NCBI GenBank assembly: GCA_958422185.1 | Contig: CATZNW010000037.1 | Span: 1-8,316 of the forward strand | Source of the DNA: an uncultured Clostridium sp. | GTDB lineage: Bacteria > Bacillota > Clostridia > Oscillospirales > Acutalibacteraceae | Length of the DNA: 8,316 nucleotides | Reading direction: 5' to 3' | Shown: piece by piece, positions 1-6,465 of the stretch | Position numbering within the stretch: the stretch's first letter is position 1 | How the letters are laid out: each line of letters opens with the position of its first letter | The notes under the pieces: generated by a model | The model's database searches: none | What the model was told of the DNA's origin: nothing | Seen by the model: only the letters and a program-made list of their open reading frames with translations | Program-made: the position numbers and the translations under genes

Positions 1-160
1 TAGCTCCGGTCGGTCCCGTATTGCCCTGAGGACCAGCAGCACCGGTTGGCCCTGTATTGCCTTGAGGTCCAGCAGCACCGATAGGTCCCGTATTGCCCTG
101 GGATCCTGTAGCACCGGTAGGTCCCGTGTTACCCTGAGGCCCGGTTGCGCCGGTAGGTCC
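1..160 (-). repeat. 36-bp tandem repeat encoding 12-residue collagen-like units
   Basis: On the minus strand, 36-base units begin at 160, 124, 88 and 52, and a fifth begins at 16 and is cut by the edge. The units encode GPTGATGPQGNT, GPTGATGSQGNT, GPIGAAGPQGNT and GPTGAAGPQGNT. Differences between copies are mostly silent third-base changes plus a few Thr/Ile, Ala/Thr and Pro/Ser swaps. This indicates an older tandem array kept by protein-level selection. Such arrays often vary in copy number between strains. Confidence 0.9.
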
Positions 161-238
161 TGCTGGACATTTTACTGAATCTATGCAAACACATGGTTTG
201 CAGTTGCATGAACGTTCGCTGAAATTATATATTTTCAT
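1..238 (-). CDS. Collagen-like (Gly-X-Y) repeat protein, N-terminal part, truncated by window edge
   Basis: Read on the minus strand from ATG at 238-236, this gives 79 codons without a stop and leaves the window in frame, so the C-terminal part is missing. Residues 1-26 are a non-collagenous head with five cysteines at 11, 13, 16, 18 and 24 (SCNCKPCVCIDSVKCPA). From residue 27 every third residue is Gly, in a 12-residue unit close to GPTGAAGPQGNT. Such Thr-rich Gly-Pro-Thr tracts are typical of bacterial collagen-like proteins, including BclA-type spore-surface glycoproteins of Bacillus and Clostridia, where threonines carry glycans. There is no obvious signal peptide, which fits a spore-coat or exosporium protein made in the mother cell, but that role is inference. 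The ribosome site is weak (AGAAAG about 13 bases upstream). An in-frame TTG nine bases further up is a possible alternative start. Coding sense is sure from the periodicity; exact function is unknown. Confidence 0.85.
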   Translation of the reverse strand, partial: MKIYNFSERSCNCKPCVCIDSVKCPAGPTGATGPQGNTGPTGATGSQGNTGPIGAAGPQGNTGPTGAAGPQGNTGPTGA

Positions 239-264
239 AATGATCAAAACTTTCTTTTTATTTC

Positions 265-294
265 ATTTTATTCAACAATTTAAATCAATGTTAA
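265..294 (-). promoter_or_regulatory. Possible promoter of the collagen-like gene
   Basis: On the minus strand, TTAACA (294-289) and TAAAAT (270-265) are separated by 18 bases, and the -10 ends 26 bases before the ATG at 238. The region is so AT-rich that chance matches are expected. If the gene is sporulation-controlled, a sigma-K or sigma-E promoter would be expected instead, and I could not identify one. Confidence 0.3.
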
Positions 295-401
295 ATGCAA
301 TAATTTAAGATGATTTTGGTAAAATAATTAAAAATATTTACAATCAGTTATTTTGGTGCGATATTGATTTTGTTTGTTTTTACAATATTTTGTTATATTT
401 G

Positions 402-430
402 TTGACAGTAATCGCCTAATATTATAATAT
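402..430 (+). promoter_or_regulatory. Sigma-A-like promoter for the ABC exporter operon
   Basis: A perfect -35 TTGACA lies at 402-407. A perfect TATAAT lies at 423-428 with a 15-base spacer, and TAATAT at 425-430 gives the preferred 17-base spacer, so either may be the -10. Transcription would start near 435-437, leaving a leader of about 30 bases before the ATG at 465. The leader is too short for a riboswitch or attenuator. Confidence 0.75.
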
Positions 431-453
431 ATTTCATATTTATATGTTTGGTT

Positions 454-459
454 AAGGTG
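454..459 (+). promoter_or_regulatory. Ribosome binding site of the first ABC subunit
   Basis: AAGGTG lies five bases before the ATG at 465 and is a reasonable match to the Shine-Dalgarno consensus. It supports this start. Confidence 0.65.
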
Positions 460-464
460 TATTT

Positions 465-2189
465 ATGAAAAGCCTTCTTGCTTACTTGAAAAATTATAAA
501 AAAGAATCTTTTTTTGCGCCGTTGTTTAAAATGATGGAGGCAATTTTTGAACTGATAGTGCCAATTGTTGTTTCATCCGTTATTGATAACGGAATTTTAA
601 AGAATGATTACCGCCGGGTGCTTTCAGATACAGGCATTATGGCAGCGCTGGCTGTTGTAGGAATAACTGTATCGGTTACTGCTCAGTATTTTGCCGCTAA
701 GGCTGCTTCGGGTTTTGGCAGAGAATTGAGGTCCGATCTGTTTAAAAAGATACAGTCTTTGTCCTTTTCTGAGCTTGACAATGCCGGTACATCTACTTTG
801 GTCACAATCATGACAAATGATACCGCACAGGTTCAAAACGGCGTTAACATGGTTCTGCGCCTGTTTTTGAGAAGCCCATTTATAGTATTCGGTTCGCTTA
901 TTATGGCGTTTACAATAGATGTCAGGTGTGCGCTGATCTTTCTTGTAACGATTCCGGTTCTGACAGCCGTTATTGTTGCAATTATGAAATACACCATGCC
1001 GCGCTACAGAGCTATTCAGTTTCATCTTGATGATCTTACTCTGAAGACCAGGGAAAATTTAACGGGCGCAAGAGTTATCCGGGCTTTTACGAGAGAAGCT
1101 GAAGAAACAGAAAGCTTTTACGAAAAGAATAAGGCACTGTCCCACCTACAGAAAGCTGTAGGGCGAATATCTGCTCTTATGAATCCGCTGACGTATGTGA
1201 TTATAAACGTTGCGATCATCATTCTGATACATGAAGGCGGCATTAGAGTGAATACCGGCGATTTGTCGCAGGGACAGGTAGTGGCGCTTTATAATTACAT
1301 GAGTCAGATCCTCGTTGAGCTGATTAAGCTTGCAAACCTTATCGTTACGGTTACAAGAAGTTTTGCATGCGCATCCAGAATAGAAAACGTGTTTAAACTG
1401 GAAAATTCTTTGCAGCATAACACAAACAGCGAAAAAATAAACGATTATGCAGTTTGCTTTGACAAGGTCTCTCTAAAATACAGCGGTTCATCCGAAGAAT
1501 CATTAAAAGATATTACTTTTAAAGCTAAAAAGGGAGATATAATCGGTGTTATAGGTGGAACCGGAAGCGGAAAAACAAGTCTTGTATCACTTATACCTCA
1601 TTTTTATGACGCAACAGACGGTACTGTATATGTTGACGGTATTGACGTAAAGGCACAGGATGATCATTCGCTAAGAAATAAGATAGGCTTCGTTTTGCAG
1701 AAGGCGGTTCTGTTTAAAGGAACCGTTCGTGAAAATCTGTTATGGGGAAATAAGAATGCTACTGATGAAGAGATGAATGAGGTTCTTAAAAGTGCGCAGA
1801 TCCTTGACACGATTACCGAAAAAGGCGGTCTGGACGCTGAAATCAAACAAAATGGTTCAAATTTGTCAGGCGGTCAAAAACAGAGGCTTTCAGTTGCGCG
1901 TGCGCTTGTTCGAAGACCGGAGATCCTTATTCTGGACGACAGTGCTTCCGCTCTTGATTTTGCAACAGAGGCTGCGATGAGAAAAGCGATTCTGACGCTG
2001 AACTATGATCCTACTGTCTTTATTGTCAGCCAAAGAGCCTCCTCCGTTATGTTTGCGGATCTGATCCTTGTTTTGGAAGACGGTGAATGCGTAGGATCCG
2101 GCAAACATGCAGAGCTCCTTGACAGCTGCAGAGTTTACAGAGAGATCTATGAATCGCAGTTCCAAAAGGAGGCTGCTGTAAATGACTAA
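465..2189 (+). CDS. Heterodimeric ABC exporter, subunit with degenerate ATP site
   Basis: A 574-residue ABC half-transporter: an N-terminal six-helix exporter membrane domain (about residues 15-290) fused to a nucleotide-binding domain (about 325-570). The sequence ENLTGARVIRAFTRE near residue 200 is typical of the cytoplasmic helices of multidrug-type exporters. Visible motifs are Walker A GGTGSGKT (364-371), Q-loop Gln412, signature LSGGQ (467-471) and Walker B ILILDD (D491-D492). The catalytic Glu after Walker B is Asp492, and the switch-loop His is Gln523 (IVSQRAS). This is the pattern of the degenerate subunit in heterodimeric exporters such as TM287/288, BmrCD and LmrCD. It should therefore pair with the next gene, which has the intact residues. 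Its LSGGQ would complete the hydrolysing site of the partner. It starts at ATG 465 behind AAGGTG and is full length for the family. Substrate cannot be told; drugs, lipids or peptides are all possible. BmrC-like is the nearest description, without proof of orthology. Confidence 0.95.
   Translation: MKSLLAYLKNYKKESFFAPLFKMMEAIFELIVPIVVSSVIDNGILKNDYRRVLSDTGIMAALAVVGITVSVTAQYFAAKAASGFGRELRSDLFKKIQSLSFSELDNAGTSTLVTIMTNDTAQVQNGVNMVLRLFLRSPFIVFGSLIMAFTIDVRCALIFLVTIPVLTAVIVAIMKYTMPRYRAIQFHLDDLTLKTRENLTGARVIRAFTREAEETESFYEKNKALSHLQKAVGRISALMNPLTYVIINVAIIILIHEGGIRVNTGDLSQGQVVALYNYMSQILVELIKLANLIVTVTRSFACASRIENVFKLENSLQHNTNSEKINDYAVCFDKVSLKYSGSSEESLKDITFKAKKGDIIGVIGGTGSGKTSLVSLIPHFYDATDGTVYVDGIDVKAQDDHSLRNKIGFVLQKAVLFKGTVRENLLWGNKNATDEEMNEVLKSAQILDTITEKGGLDAEIKQNGSNLSGGQKQRLSVARALVRRPEILILDDSASALDFATEAAMRKAILTLNYDPTVFIVSQRASSVMFADLILVLEDGECVGSGKHAELLDSCRVYREIYESQFQKEAAVND
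2167..2172 (+). promoter_or_regulatory. Strong ribosome binding site inside the end of the first ABC gene
   Basis: A perfect AGGAGG lies nine bases before the ATG at 2182, within the last codons of the upstream subunit. The two genes overlap by eight bases (ATGACTAA), so translation of the subunits is probably coupled. Confidence 0.85.
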
Positions 2190-3930
2190 AACGATTATAA
2201 AAAAAGTGCTTGGTTATATAGGAAAATATAAGTTTATTCTTGTGCTTTCAATCCTATGCGCGGCTGCTTCTTCGCTTCTTACGCTCTATGTTCCCATTCT
2301 TGTCGGACGGGCGATAGATCTTATAATCGGTCCCGGTAATGTAGATTTTGAAAACATGCTTCAGCTTTTTATCAAAATAGCTGTGATCGTTGCTGTCACT
2401 GCGCTGCTTCAGTGGCTTATGAATGTTTTTAACAACAGAATCACTTTTAACGTTGTTCGTGACATGCGTAATCTTGCTTTTAAAAAGCTTCAGGTTCTGC
2501 CGTTTAATTATCTGGACAGTCATTCAAACGGTGAAACCGTAAGCCGTGTGATCACTGACGCCGACCAGTTTGCCGACGGACTTTTGATGGGATTTACACA
2601 ACTTTTTACCGGTGTTGTAACGATTATCGGCACGCTCGCATTTATGATATATATAAATTTCTGGATCGCGATACTTGTGGTTGTTTTAACGCCCCTTTCC
2701 TTGCTGCTGGCAAATTTTATCGCGAAAAAGACGTATAAGATGTTCAGAAAACAAAGTGAGTCGCGAGGCGAACAGACCGCTTTTGTTGACGAAATGATCA
2801 CGAATCAGAAGGTTACCGAGGCCTACGGGCATAAGACGGAAAATCAGGAAAACTTTGAAAAAACGAATCAAAAGGTTGCGTTCTATTATTTTAAAGCTAC
2901 TTTCTATTCTTCGTTTGCGAACCCGGCAACACGGTTTGTAAATAATATTGTTTATGCCGCTGTTACGCTCTTCGGAGCAGTTCTTGCAATAAGAGGGAAC
3001 ATAACGGTAGGTATTCTTTCCAGCTTTCTGGCATATGCAACGCAGTACACGAAACCCTTTAATGAGATAAGCGGCGTTGTAACCGAACTGCAAAACGCCG
3101 TTGCCTGTGCAGGCAGACTTATTAATCTGATCGAAGAAAAAGAGATTGAGCCTGATTCTGATGATAAAACGGTGCTTCAGAATGTACAGGGAAGAATTGA
3201 AGTGAAAGATGTTGACTTCAGCTACTCCGGGAACAAAAAACTTATAGAAGACCTTAATATAAGCGTTAAACCGGGTATGCGGGTGGCAATAGTTGGTCCT
3301 ACCGGTTGCGGAAAGACGACGATTATAAATCTTCTCATGAAGTTTTATGACGTTAATAGGGGAGAGATATTCGCAGACGGTATACCTTATTCTGATATTA
3401 ACGTTAAATCTTTGCGTTCCTCATTCGGAATGGTCCTGCAGGATACCTGGCTTAAATCCGGCACGGTCCTTGAGAATATTACTATGGGGAAACCCGGCGC
3501 TACACTTGAAGAGGCGATAGATGCGGCAAAACGGTCACACGCGCATTCGTTTATTAAGCGCCTGCCGGACGGTTACAATACTTTTATCGGGTCTGACGGC
3601 GGTAATCTTTCTCAGGGGCAAAAACAGCTTTTGTGCATCACAAGGCTGATGCTTGTAAATCCGCCGATGCTGATACTGGATGAGGCCACTTCAAGTATAG
3701 ATACAAGAACGGAGATCAGGATACAAAAGGCATTTGAAATACTGATGAAAGGAAAAACCACTTTTATCGTTGCGCACAGGCTGTCTACGATAAAAAACGC
3801 GGATCTAATCCTTGTCATGAACAGCGGAAAGGTGATTGAGCAGGGCAAGCACGAGGATCTGCTGCGGGAACGGGGATTTTATTATAATCTGTACAACAGC
3901 CAGTTTTCGGGCTTTGAAAAGGATAATTGA
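2182..3930 (+). CDS. Heterodimeric ABC exporter, catalytically intact subunit
   Basis: A 582-residue half-transporter with the same order of domains: six-helix exporter membrane domain (about residues 15-305) then nucleotide-binding domain (about 340-575). Motifs seen are Walker A GPTGCGKT (372-379), Q-loop Gln420, signature LSQGQ (476-480), Walker B LILDEATSSID with the catalytic pair D500-E501, and switch-loop His532 (FIVAHRLST). Walker B Glu and His are intact, unlike the upstream subunit, while Gly-to-Gln in the signature is the change commonly found in this partner. The dimer would therefore have one competent site (Walker A/B here plus LSGGQ of subunit 1) and one degenerate site (subunit 1 plus LSQGQ here). 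The eight-base overlap and perfect AGGAGG suggest equal production of both chains. It resembles the BmrD/LmrD/YfiC-like group of Firmicute exporters. Location is the cytoplasmic membrane; export direction follows from the fold; substrate is unknown. Confidence 0.95.
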   Translation: MTKTIIKKVLGYIGKYKFILVLSILCAAASSLLTLYVPILVGRAIDLIIGPGNVDFENMLQLFIKIAVIVAVTALLQWLMNVFNNRITFNVVRDMRNLAFKKLQVLPFNYLDSHSNGETVSRVITDADQFADGLLMGFTQLFTGVVTIIGTLAFMIYINFWIAILVVVLTPLSLLLANFIAKKTYKMFRKQSESRGEQTAFVDEMITNQKVTEAYGHKTENQENFEKTNQKVAFYYFKATFYSSFANPATRFVNNIVYAAVTLFGAVLAIRGNITVGILSSFLAYATQYTKPFNEISGVVTELQNAVACAGRLINLIEEKEIEPDSDDKTVLQNVQGRIEVKDVDFSYSGNKKLIEDLNISVKPGMRVAIVGPTGCGKTTIINLLMKFYDVNRGEIFADGIPYSDINVKSLRSSFGMVLQDTWLKSGTVLENITMGKPGATLEEAIDAAKRSHAHSFIKRLPDGYNTFIGSDGGNLSQGQKQLLCITRLMLVNPPMLILDEATSSIDTRTEIRIQKAFEILMKGKTTFIVAHRLSTIKNADLILVMNSGKVIEQGKHEDLLRERGFYYNLYNSQFSGFEKDN

Positions 3931-3932
3931 AA

Positions 3933-3937
3933 GGGAG
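3933..3937 (+). promoter_or_regulatory. Ribosome binding site of the symporter
   Basis: GGGAG, within AAGGGAG, lies six bases before the ATG at 3944 and fixes the start. It occupies the 13-base gap after the second ABC gene, leaving no room for a separate promoter there. Confidence 0.7.
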
Positions 3938-3943
3938 TAAACT

Positions 3944-5344
3944 ATGGAAAAATTAGGCGAGATACTGGATGCAATTGACGGAGTTGTTTGGGGCCCGGTC
4001 ATGCTTGTTTTTTTGGTGGGCACGGGTATATTCCTGACTGTTAAATTGAATTTTCTGCCGTGGCGGAATCTGCCAAAGGCACTTAAAATGGTATTTAGTC
4101 CGGAATCAAGAAAAACGGATAAGGGCACGGGCGATATTTCACCGTTTTCAGCGCTTATGACGGCGCTTGCCGGAACGATCGGAACAGGGAATATAGTTGG
4201 CGTTGCAACTGCAATGATCATGGGGGGCCCCGGTGCGCTTGTCTGGATGTGGATAGCTGCTGCATTTGGCATTTCAACAAAATATGCCGAATGCGCGCTC
4301 TCCATTAAGTACAGGGAAACCAATTCAAAAGGCGAAATGTGCGGCGGCCCGATGTATACAATCAAAAACGCATTTAAACATAAAAAAATAGCCCTTGTGC
4401 TTGCCGGCGCATTTGCCGTGTTTATGGTCCTTGCTTCATTCGGTATAGGAAATATGTCGCAGGCGAATTCCATATCCTCTTCATTAACTCAGACTTTTTC
4501 AATACCGGCATGGGTCACCGGAATAGTGCTTGCCGTTCTTACCGGCATCATCATTTTTGGCGGTATCAAATCGATTTCGAAGGTATCTTCGGTTCTGGTT
4601 CCCGTTATGGCAGTTTTCTACATAATTTCAGGTCTGATCGTTATCTGCGCAAATTATAAAAACATTCCGGCAGGTCTTGGCACTATTTGGTCTATGGCGT
4701 TCGGCGGAAAGGCAATTGCCGGCGGTCTTGCGGGCACACTGACTGTCTCTGTTATGCAGAGTATACGTTATGGCGTGTCAAGAGGCGTGTTCTCCAACGA
4801 GGCCGGCCTCGGTTCTGCAGCCATTACCGCTTCCTCCGTTACTACGGACAGCCATGTCAATCAGGGTTATATCAATATGTGCGGCACTTTTATTGACACG
4901 ATCATCGTCTGCTCGATTACCGGTCTTGTCATAGCCTCATCCGGTCTTTTGGGTTCAGTAGATGCTAACGGAGTGCTGCTTGACGGAGCAGATCTTACTC
5001 TTGCAAGTTTTGAGAGCGTACTCGGAAAACCCGGTGCGATAGTTGTTTCAATCGGAATACTTCTTTTTGCTTGGTCAACAATACTCGGCTGGGAATATCA
5101 GGGTGAAAAAGCTTTGGAATATCTGTTCAAGAACAGGGCCATCTGCTATATATACCGCGTTGTATTTGCGGTTATGGTATTTTTCGGTGCTGTTTCCGCT
5201 CTTGATGTTGCCTGGGCATTCAGTGATATTGCAAACGGTCTTATGGCCGTTCCAAACCTGATTTCCCTTATAGTGCTTTCCGGTGTGTTAAAAAAAGATA
5301 CACTTGAGCATCACAGGTTGTCTAAGCAAAGCAAACAAAAATAG
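3944..5344 (+). CDS. Sodium:alanine/glycine symporter, AGCS family
   Basis: A 466-residue polytopic membrane protein, normal length for the alanine/glycine:cation symporter family (AlsT, DagA, YaaJ and the structurally known archaeal AgcS). Family hallmarks are GTIGTGNIVGVA from residue 77, followed by GGPGALVWMW, then KYAECALSIKYRE and CGGPMYTI, and the conserved SNEAGLGSA block with N285-E286. About ten or eleven hydrophobic helices can be picked out, with a short charged C-terminal tail ending KQSKQK. The family imports L- or D-alanine or glycine with Na+ (or H+) across the cytoplasmic membrane. The exact substrate cannot be read here. The gene starts 13 bases after the ABC exporter with its own GGGAG, so co-transcription is likely. 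Why an importer of small amino acids is paired with an exporter is not evident. No strong terminator follows. Confidence 0.95.
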   Translation: MEKLGEILDAIDGVVWGPVMLVFLVGTGIFLTVKLNFLPWRNLPKALKMVFSPESRKTDKGTGDISPFSALMTALAGTIGTGNIVGVATAMIMGGPGALVWMWIAAAFGISTKYAECALSIKYRETNSKGEMCGGPMYTIKNAFKHKKIALVLAGAFAVFMVLASFGIGNMSQANSISSSLTQTFSIPAWVTGIVLAVLTGIIIFGGIKSISKVSSVLVPVMAVFYIISGLIVICANYKNIPAGLGTIWSMAFGGKAIAGGLAGTLTVSVMQSIRYGVSRGVFSNEAGLGSAAITASSVTTDSHVNQGYINMCGTFIDTIIVCSITGLVIASSGLLGSVDANGVLLDGADLTLASFESVLGKPGAIVVSIGILLFAWSTILGWEYQGEKALEYLFKNRAICYIYRVVFAVMVFFGAVSALDVAWAFSDIANGLMAVPNLISLIVLSGVLKKDTLEHHRLSKQSKQK

Positions 5345-5361
5345 TCCGGATACATTTGATA

Positions 5362-5390
5362 TTGACTTTTTAACGGAAACAATATAAAAT
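5362..5390 (+). promoter_or_regulatory. Promoter of the zinc-ribbon membrane protein gene
   Basis: TTGACT (5362-5367) and TAAAAT (5385-5390) are spaced by exactly 17 bases in the short gap after the symporter. Transcription would start near 5397, about 26 bases before the ATG at 5423. The following gene can therefore be expressed apart from the upstream operon, though read-through is also possible. Confidence 0.65.
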
Positions 5391-5410
5391 ATTATGTAGT
5401 ATTTTTGATT

Positions 5411-5417
5411 AGAGGTG
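5411..5417 (+). promoter_or_regulatory. Ribosome binding site deciding the zinc-ribbon protein start
   Basis: AGAGGTG ends five bases before ATG 5423. This favours that ATG over the in-frame TTG at 5405, which would place the site inside the coding region. A GTG at 5420 is also in frame but too close. Confidence 0.65.
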
Positions 5418-5422
5418 TCGTG

Positions 5423-6358
5423 ATGGCAACTTGCCCCAACTGCGGCAAAAAAATTCCATGGTGGAATATTAAGGCCGAATGTAAAAACTGCGGAGTATCT
5501 ATTCCGAATTTTAACTGGGTAGGCAGATTGGAAGAAGACAATAAGAATGCTGAGGCGGCATTCACCGTTTTTTACAGAACGATGAACAGAGTCCGTTACT
5601 CCCTTTTCGGAACAAAATTAAGAATCGTAAGATTTGTGCTCACCTTCCTTCCGGCTGTTGCTTTTATAATACCGTGGTCGGCTGTAAACAGTGCGGGTGA
5701 AGATTTTCAGTTAACCCTGTTTTCGTTTACCGGCACCAAATCTGCTTTGGATATATTTCTTCAGATATTCAGTAATTTTTCATTGGTGTGGGATAATCTG
5801 ACGTTTGAAAACTTTTTTGGTCCGTCTACTTTTCTTGTTGTTGGAACGGTCTTCTATTTTCTGTCCGCAGTATTTATCGTTATTGCTTTTTTCATGAATA
5901 TCATAAAATGTAAAAAGCCTAAAACGAAATCTGCAATTACGTTCGATATTATAACGATTGCTTTTTCAGTCGTTTCCGTTGCGCTGTTTTCTTCAGCAGC
6001 CGGTGTGGGTGCCGATGCCAAGGCTTTTTCTGTTGGTGAATTTGCAGCATATGATATAAGCGGCGGATTCTTTTGGGGATATATCATTGCGCTCATACTT
6101 TTCCTTGTTGCGCTCGGTATAAATACGGCTGTTGTAATCGCTCCCGCAAAATCTGACGAAACGCTTGAGCAGGAACGTCTTGAAAAAGTTGCTGCCAAAG
6201 AAGCCAAGGAGCGTGAAAATGAGCTTAAAAAGGCCAAAGAGCGTGAAGAGGCTGCAAAAGCTCATGAGGAAGAGCAAAAGCGTATCATTGAAGAAGCTAA
6301 GCGTAAAGTAGCTGAGAAAAAGGCTAAGGATGAAGCAAAACAGAAAAAGAAAAAATGA
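5423..6358 (+). CDS. Membrane protein with N-terminal zinc ribbon and charged helical tail, unknown function
   Basis: A 311-residue protein that I do not recognise as a named family. It begins MATCPNCGKKIPWWNIKAE and has two Cys pairs, C4-C7 and C20-C23, spaced as a small zinc ribbon. Four hydrophobic segments follow at about 68-88, 136-161, 170-193 and 217-240, with a Phe/Ser/Thr-rich external loop between the first two. Residues from about 247 to the end form an uninterrupted Lys/Glu/Ala-rich stretch with no Pro or Gly, predicted as a long charged helix or coiled coil and ending in four lysines. Both ends should lie in the cytoplasm. Zinc ribbons joined to membrane segments are common in uncharacterised Firmicute proteins, and the ribbon may bind protein or nucleic acid partners. 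It has its own promoter and is closed by the terminator just downstream, so it looks like a single-gene unit. The ATG start is chosen for the AGAGGTG in front of it. Confidence 0.85.
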   Translation: MATCPNCGKKIPWWNIKAECKNCGVSIPNFNWVGRLEEDNKNAEAAFTVFYRTMNRVRYSLFGTKLRIVRFVLTFLPAVAFIIPWSAVNSAGEDFQLTLFSFTGTKSALDIFLQIFSNFSLVWDNLTFENFFGPSTFLVVGTVFYFLSAVFIVIAFFMNIIKCKKPKTKSAITFDIITIAFSVVSVALFSSAAGVGADAKAFSVGEFAAYDISGGFFWGYIIALILFLVALGINTAVVIAPAKSDETLEQERLEKVAAKEAKERENELKKAKEREEAAKAHEEEQKRIIEEAKRKVAEKKAKDEAKQKKKK

Positions 6359-6366
6359 TACTCTTG

Positions 6367-6394
6367 AAAAGCGCTGTAAAACAGCGCTTTTTTT
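6367..6394 (+). terminator. Intrinsic terminator after the zinc-ribbon gene
   Basis: AAAAGCGCTG (6367-6376) pairs perfectly with CAGCGCTTTT (6382-6391) around a five-base loop TAAAA, and the T run reaches 6394. It begins nine bases after the stop codon. The A-run/T-run symmetry could also give some termination on the minus strand. Confidence 0.92.
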
Positions 6395-6395
6395 G

Positions 6396-6424
6396 TTGAT
6401 TTCATACCTTTTAAATGGTATACT
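6396..6424 (+). promoter_or_regulatory. Extended -10 promoter of the flavoenzyme gene
   Basis: TTGATT (6396-6401), a 17-base spacer and TATACT (6419-6424). The spacer ends in TGG, so a TGn extended -10 element is present. The start of transcription would be near 6431. The -35 box begins two bases after the terminator's T run, so upstream termination and new initiation are packed edge to edge. Confidence 0.75.
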
Positions 6425-6465
6425 TTTTATATTGAATGAAAGCGGTGATTATTATTTCTTATGAT

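Larger units (their letters stand above)
239..464. other. AT-rich divergent intergenic region
   Basis: This 226-base spacer separates the minus-strand collagen gene from the plus-strand exporter operon, so it must hold promoters in both directions. No ORF, tRNA or strong hairpin is visible. Two short direct repeats are present: ATTTTGGT at 313-320 and 350-357, and TTTACAAT near 337 and 379. They could be regulator sites, but in such AT-rich sequence they may be chance. Confidence 0.6.

Noticed and set aside
1..160. CRISPR-like array at the left edge
   Set aside because: The 36-bp period is a run of 12-codon Gly-X-Y units with no unique spacers, in an open frame on the minus strand.
239..464. 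Riboswitch, T-box or small RNA in the divergent spacer
   Set aside because: No GC-rich stems, no terminator-like hairpin and only about 30 bases between the predicted transcription start and the ATG at 465.
624..1025. Minus-strand open frame opposite the first ABC gene, and similar ones at 2686-3093 and 2520-2801
   Set aside because: Low-complexity, basic and Cys/Asn-rich translations with no family resemblance, all lying inside well-supported ABC genes on the other strand.
3805..4473. A 222-codon open frame on the minus strand opposite the symporter
   Set aside because: It lies wholly opposite a strongly conserved AGCS gene, has no ribosome site or promoter of note, and its hydrophobic, Pro/Ser-rich make-up is what the complement of a membrane-protein gene gives.
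4798..4811. Perfect 14-bp palindrome CGAGGCCGGCCTCG in the symporter gene
   Set aside because: It encodes part of the invariant NEAGLGSA motif of the AGCS family, so protein constraint plus codon choice explains it.
5386..5406. Weak hairpin AAAATATT/AGTATTTT followed by T residues, as a terminator for the symporter operon
   Set aside because: The stem is only A-T and G-T pairs and overlaps the -10 and start site of the next gene's promoter, so it is unlikely to terminate effectively.
5405..5422. TTG at 5405 as start of the zinc-ribbon protein
   Set aside because: It would add six residues and place the good AGAGGTG site within the coding region; ATG 5423 sits five bases after that site and directly precedes the CPNC zinc-ribbon motif.
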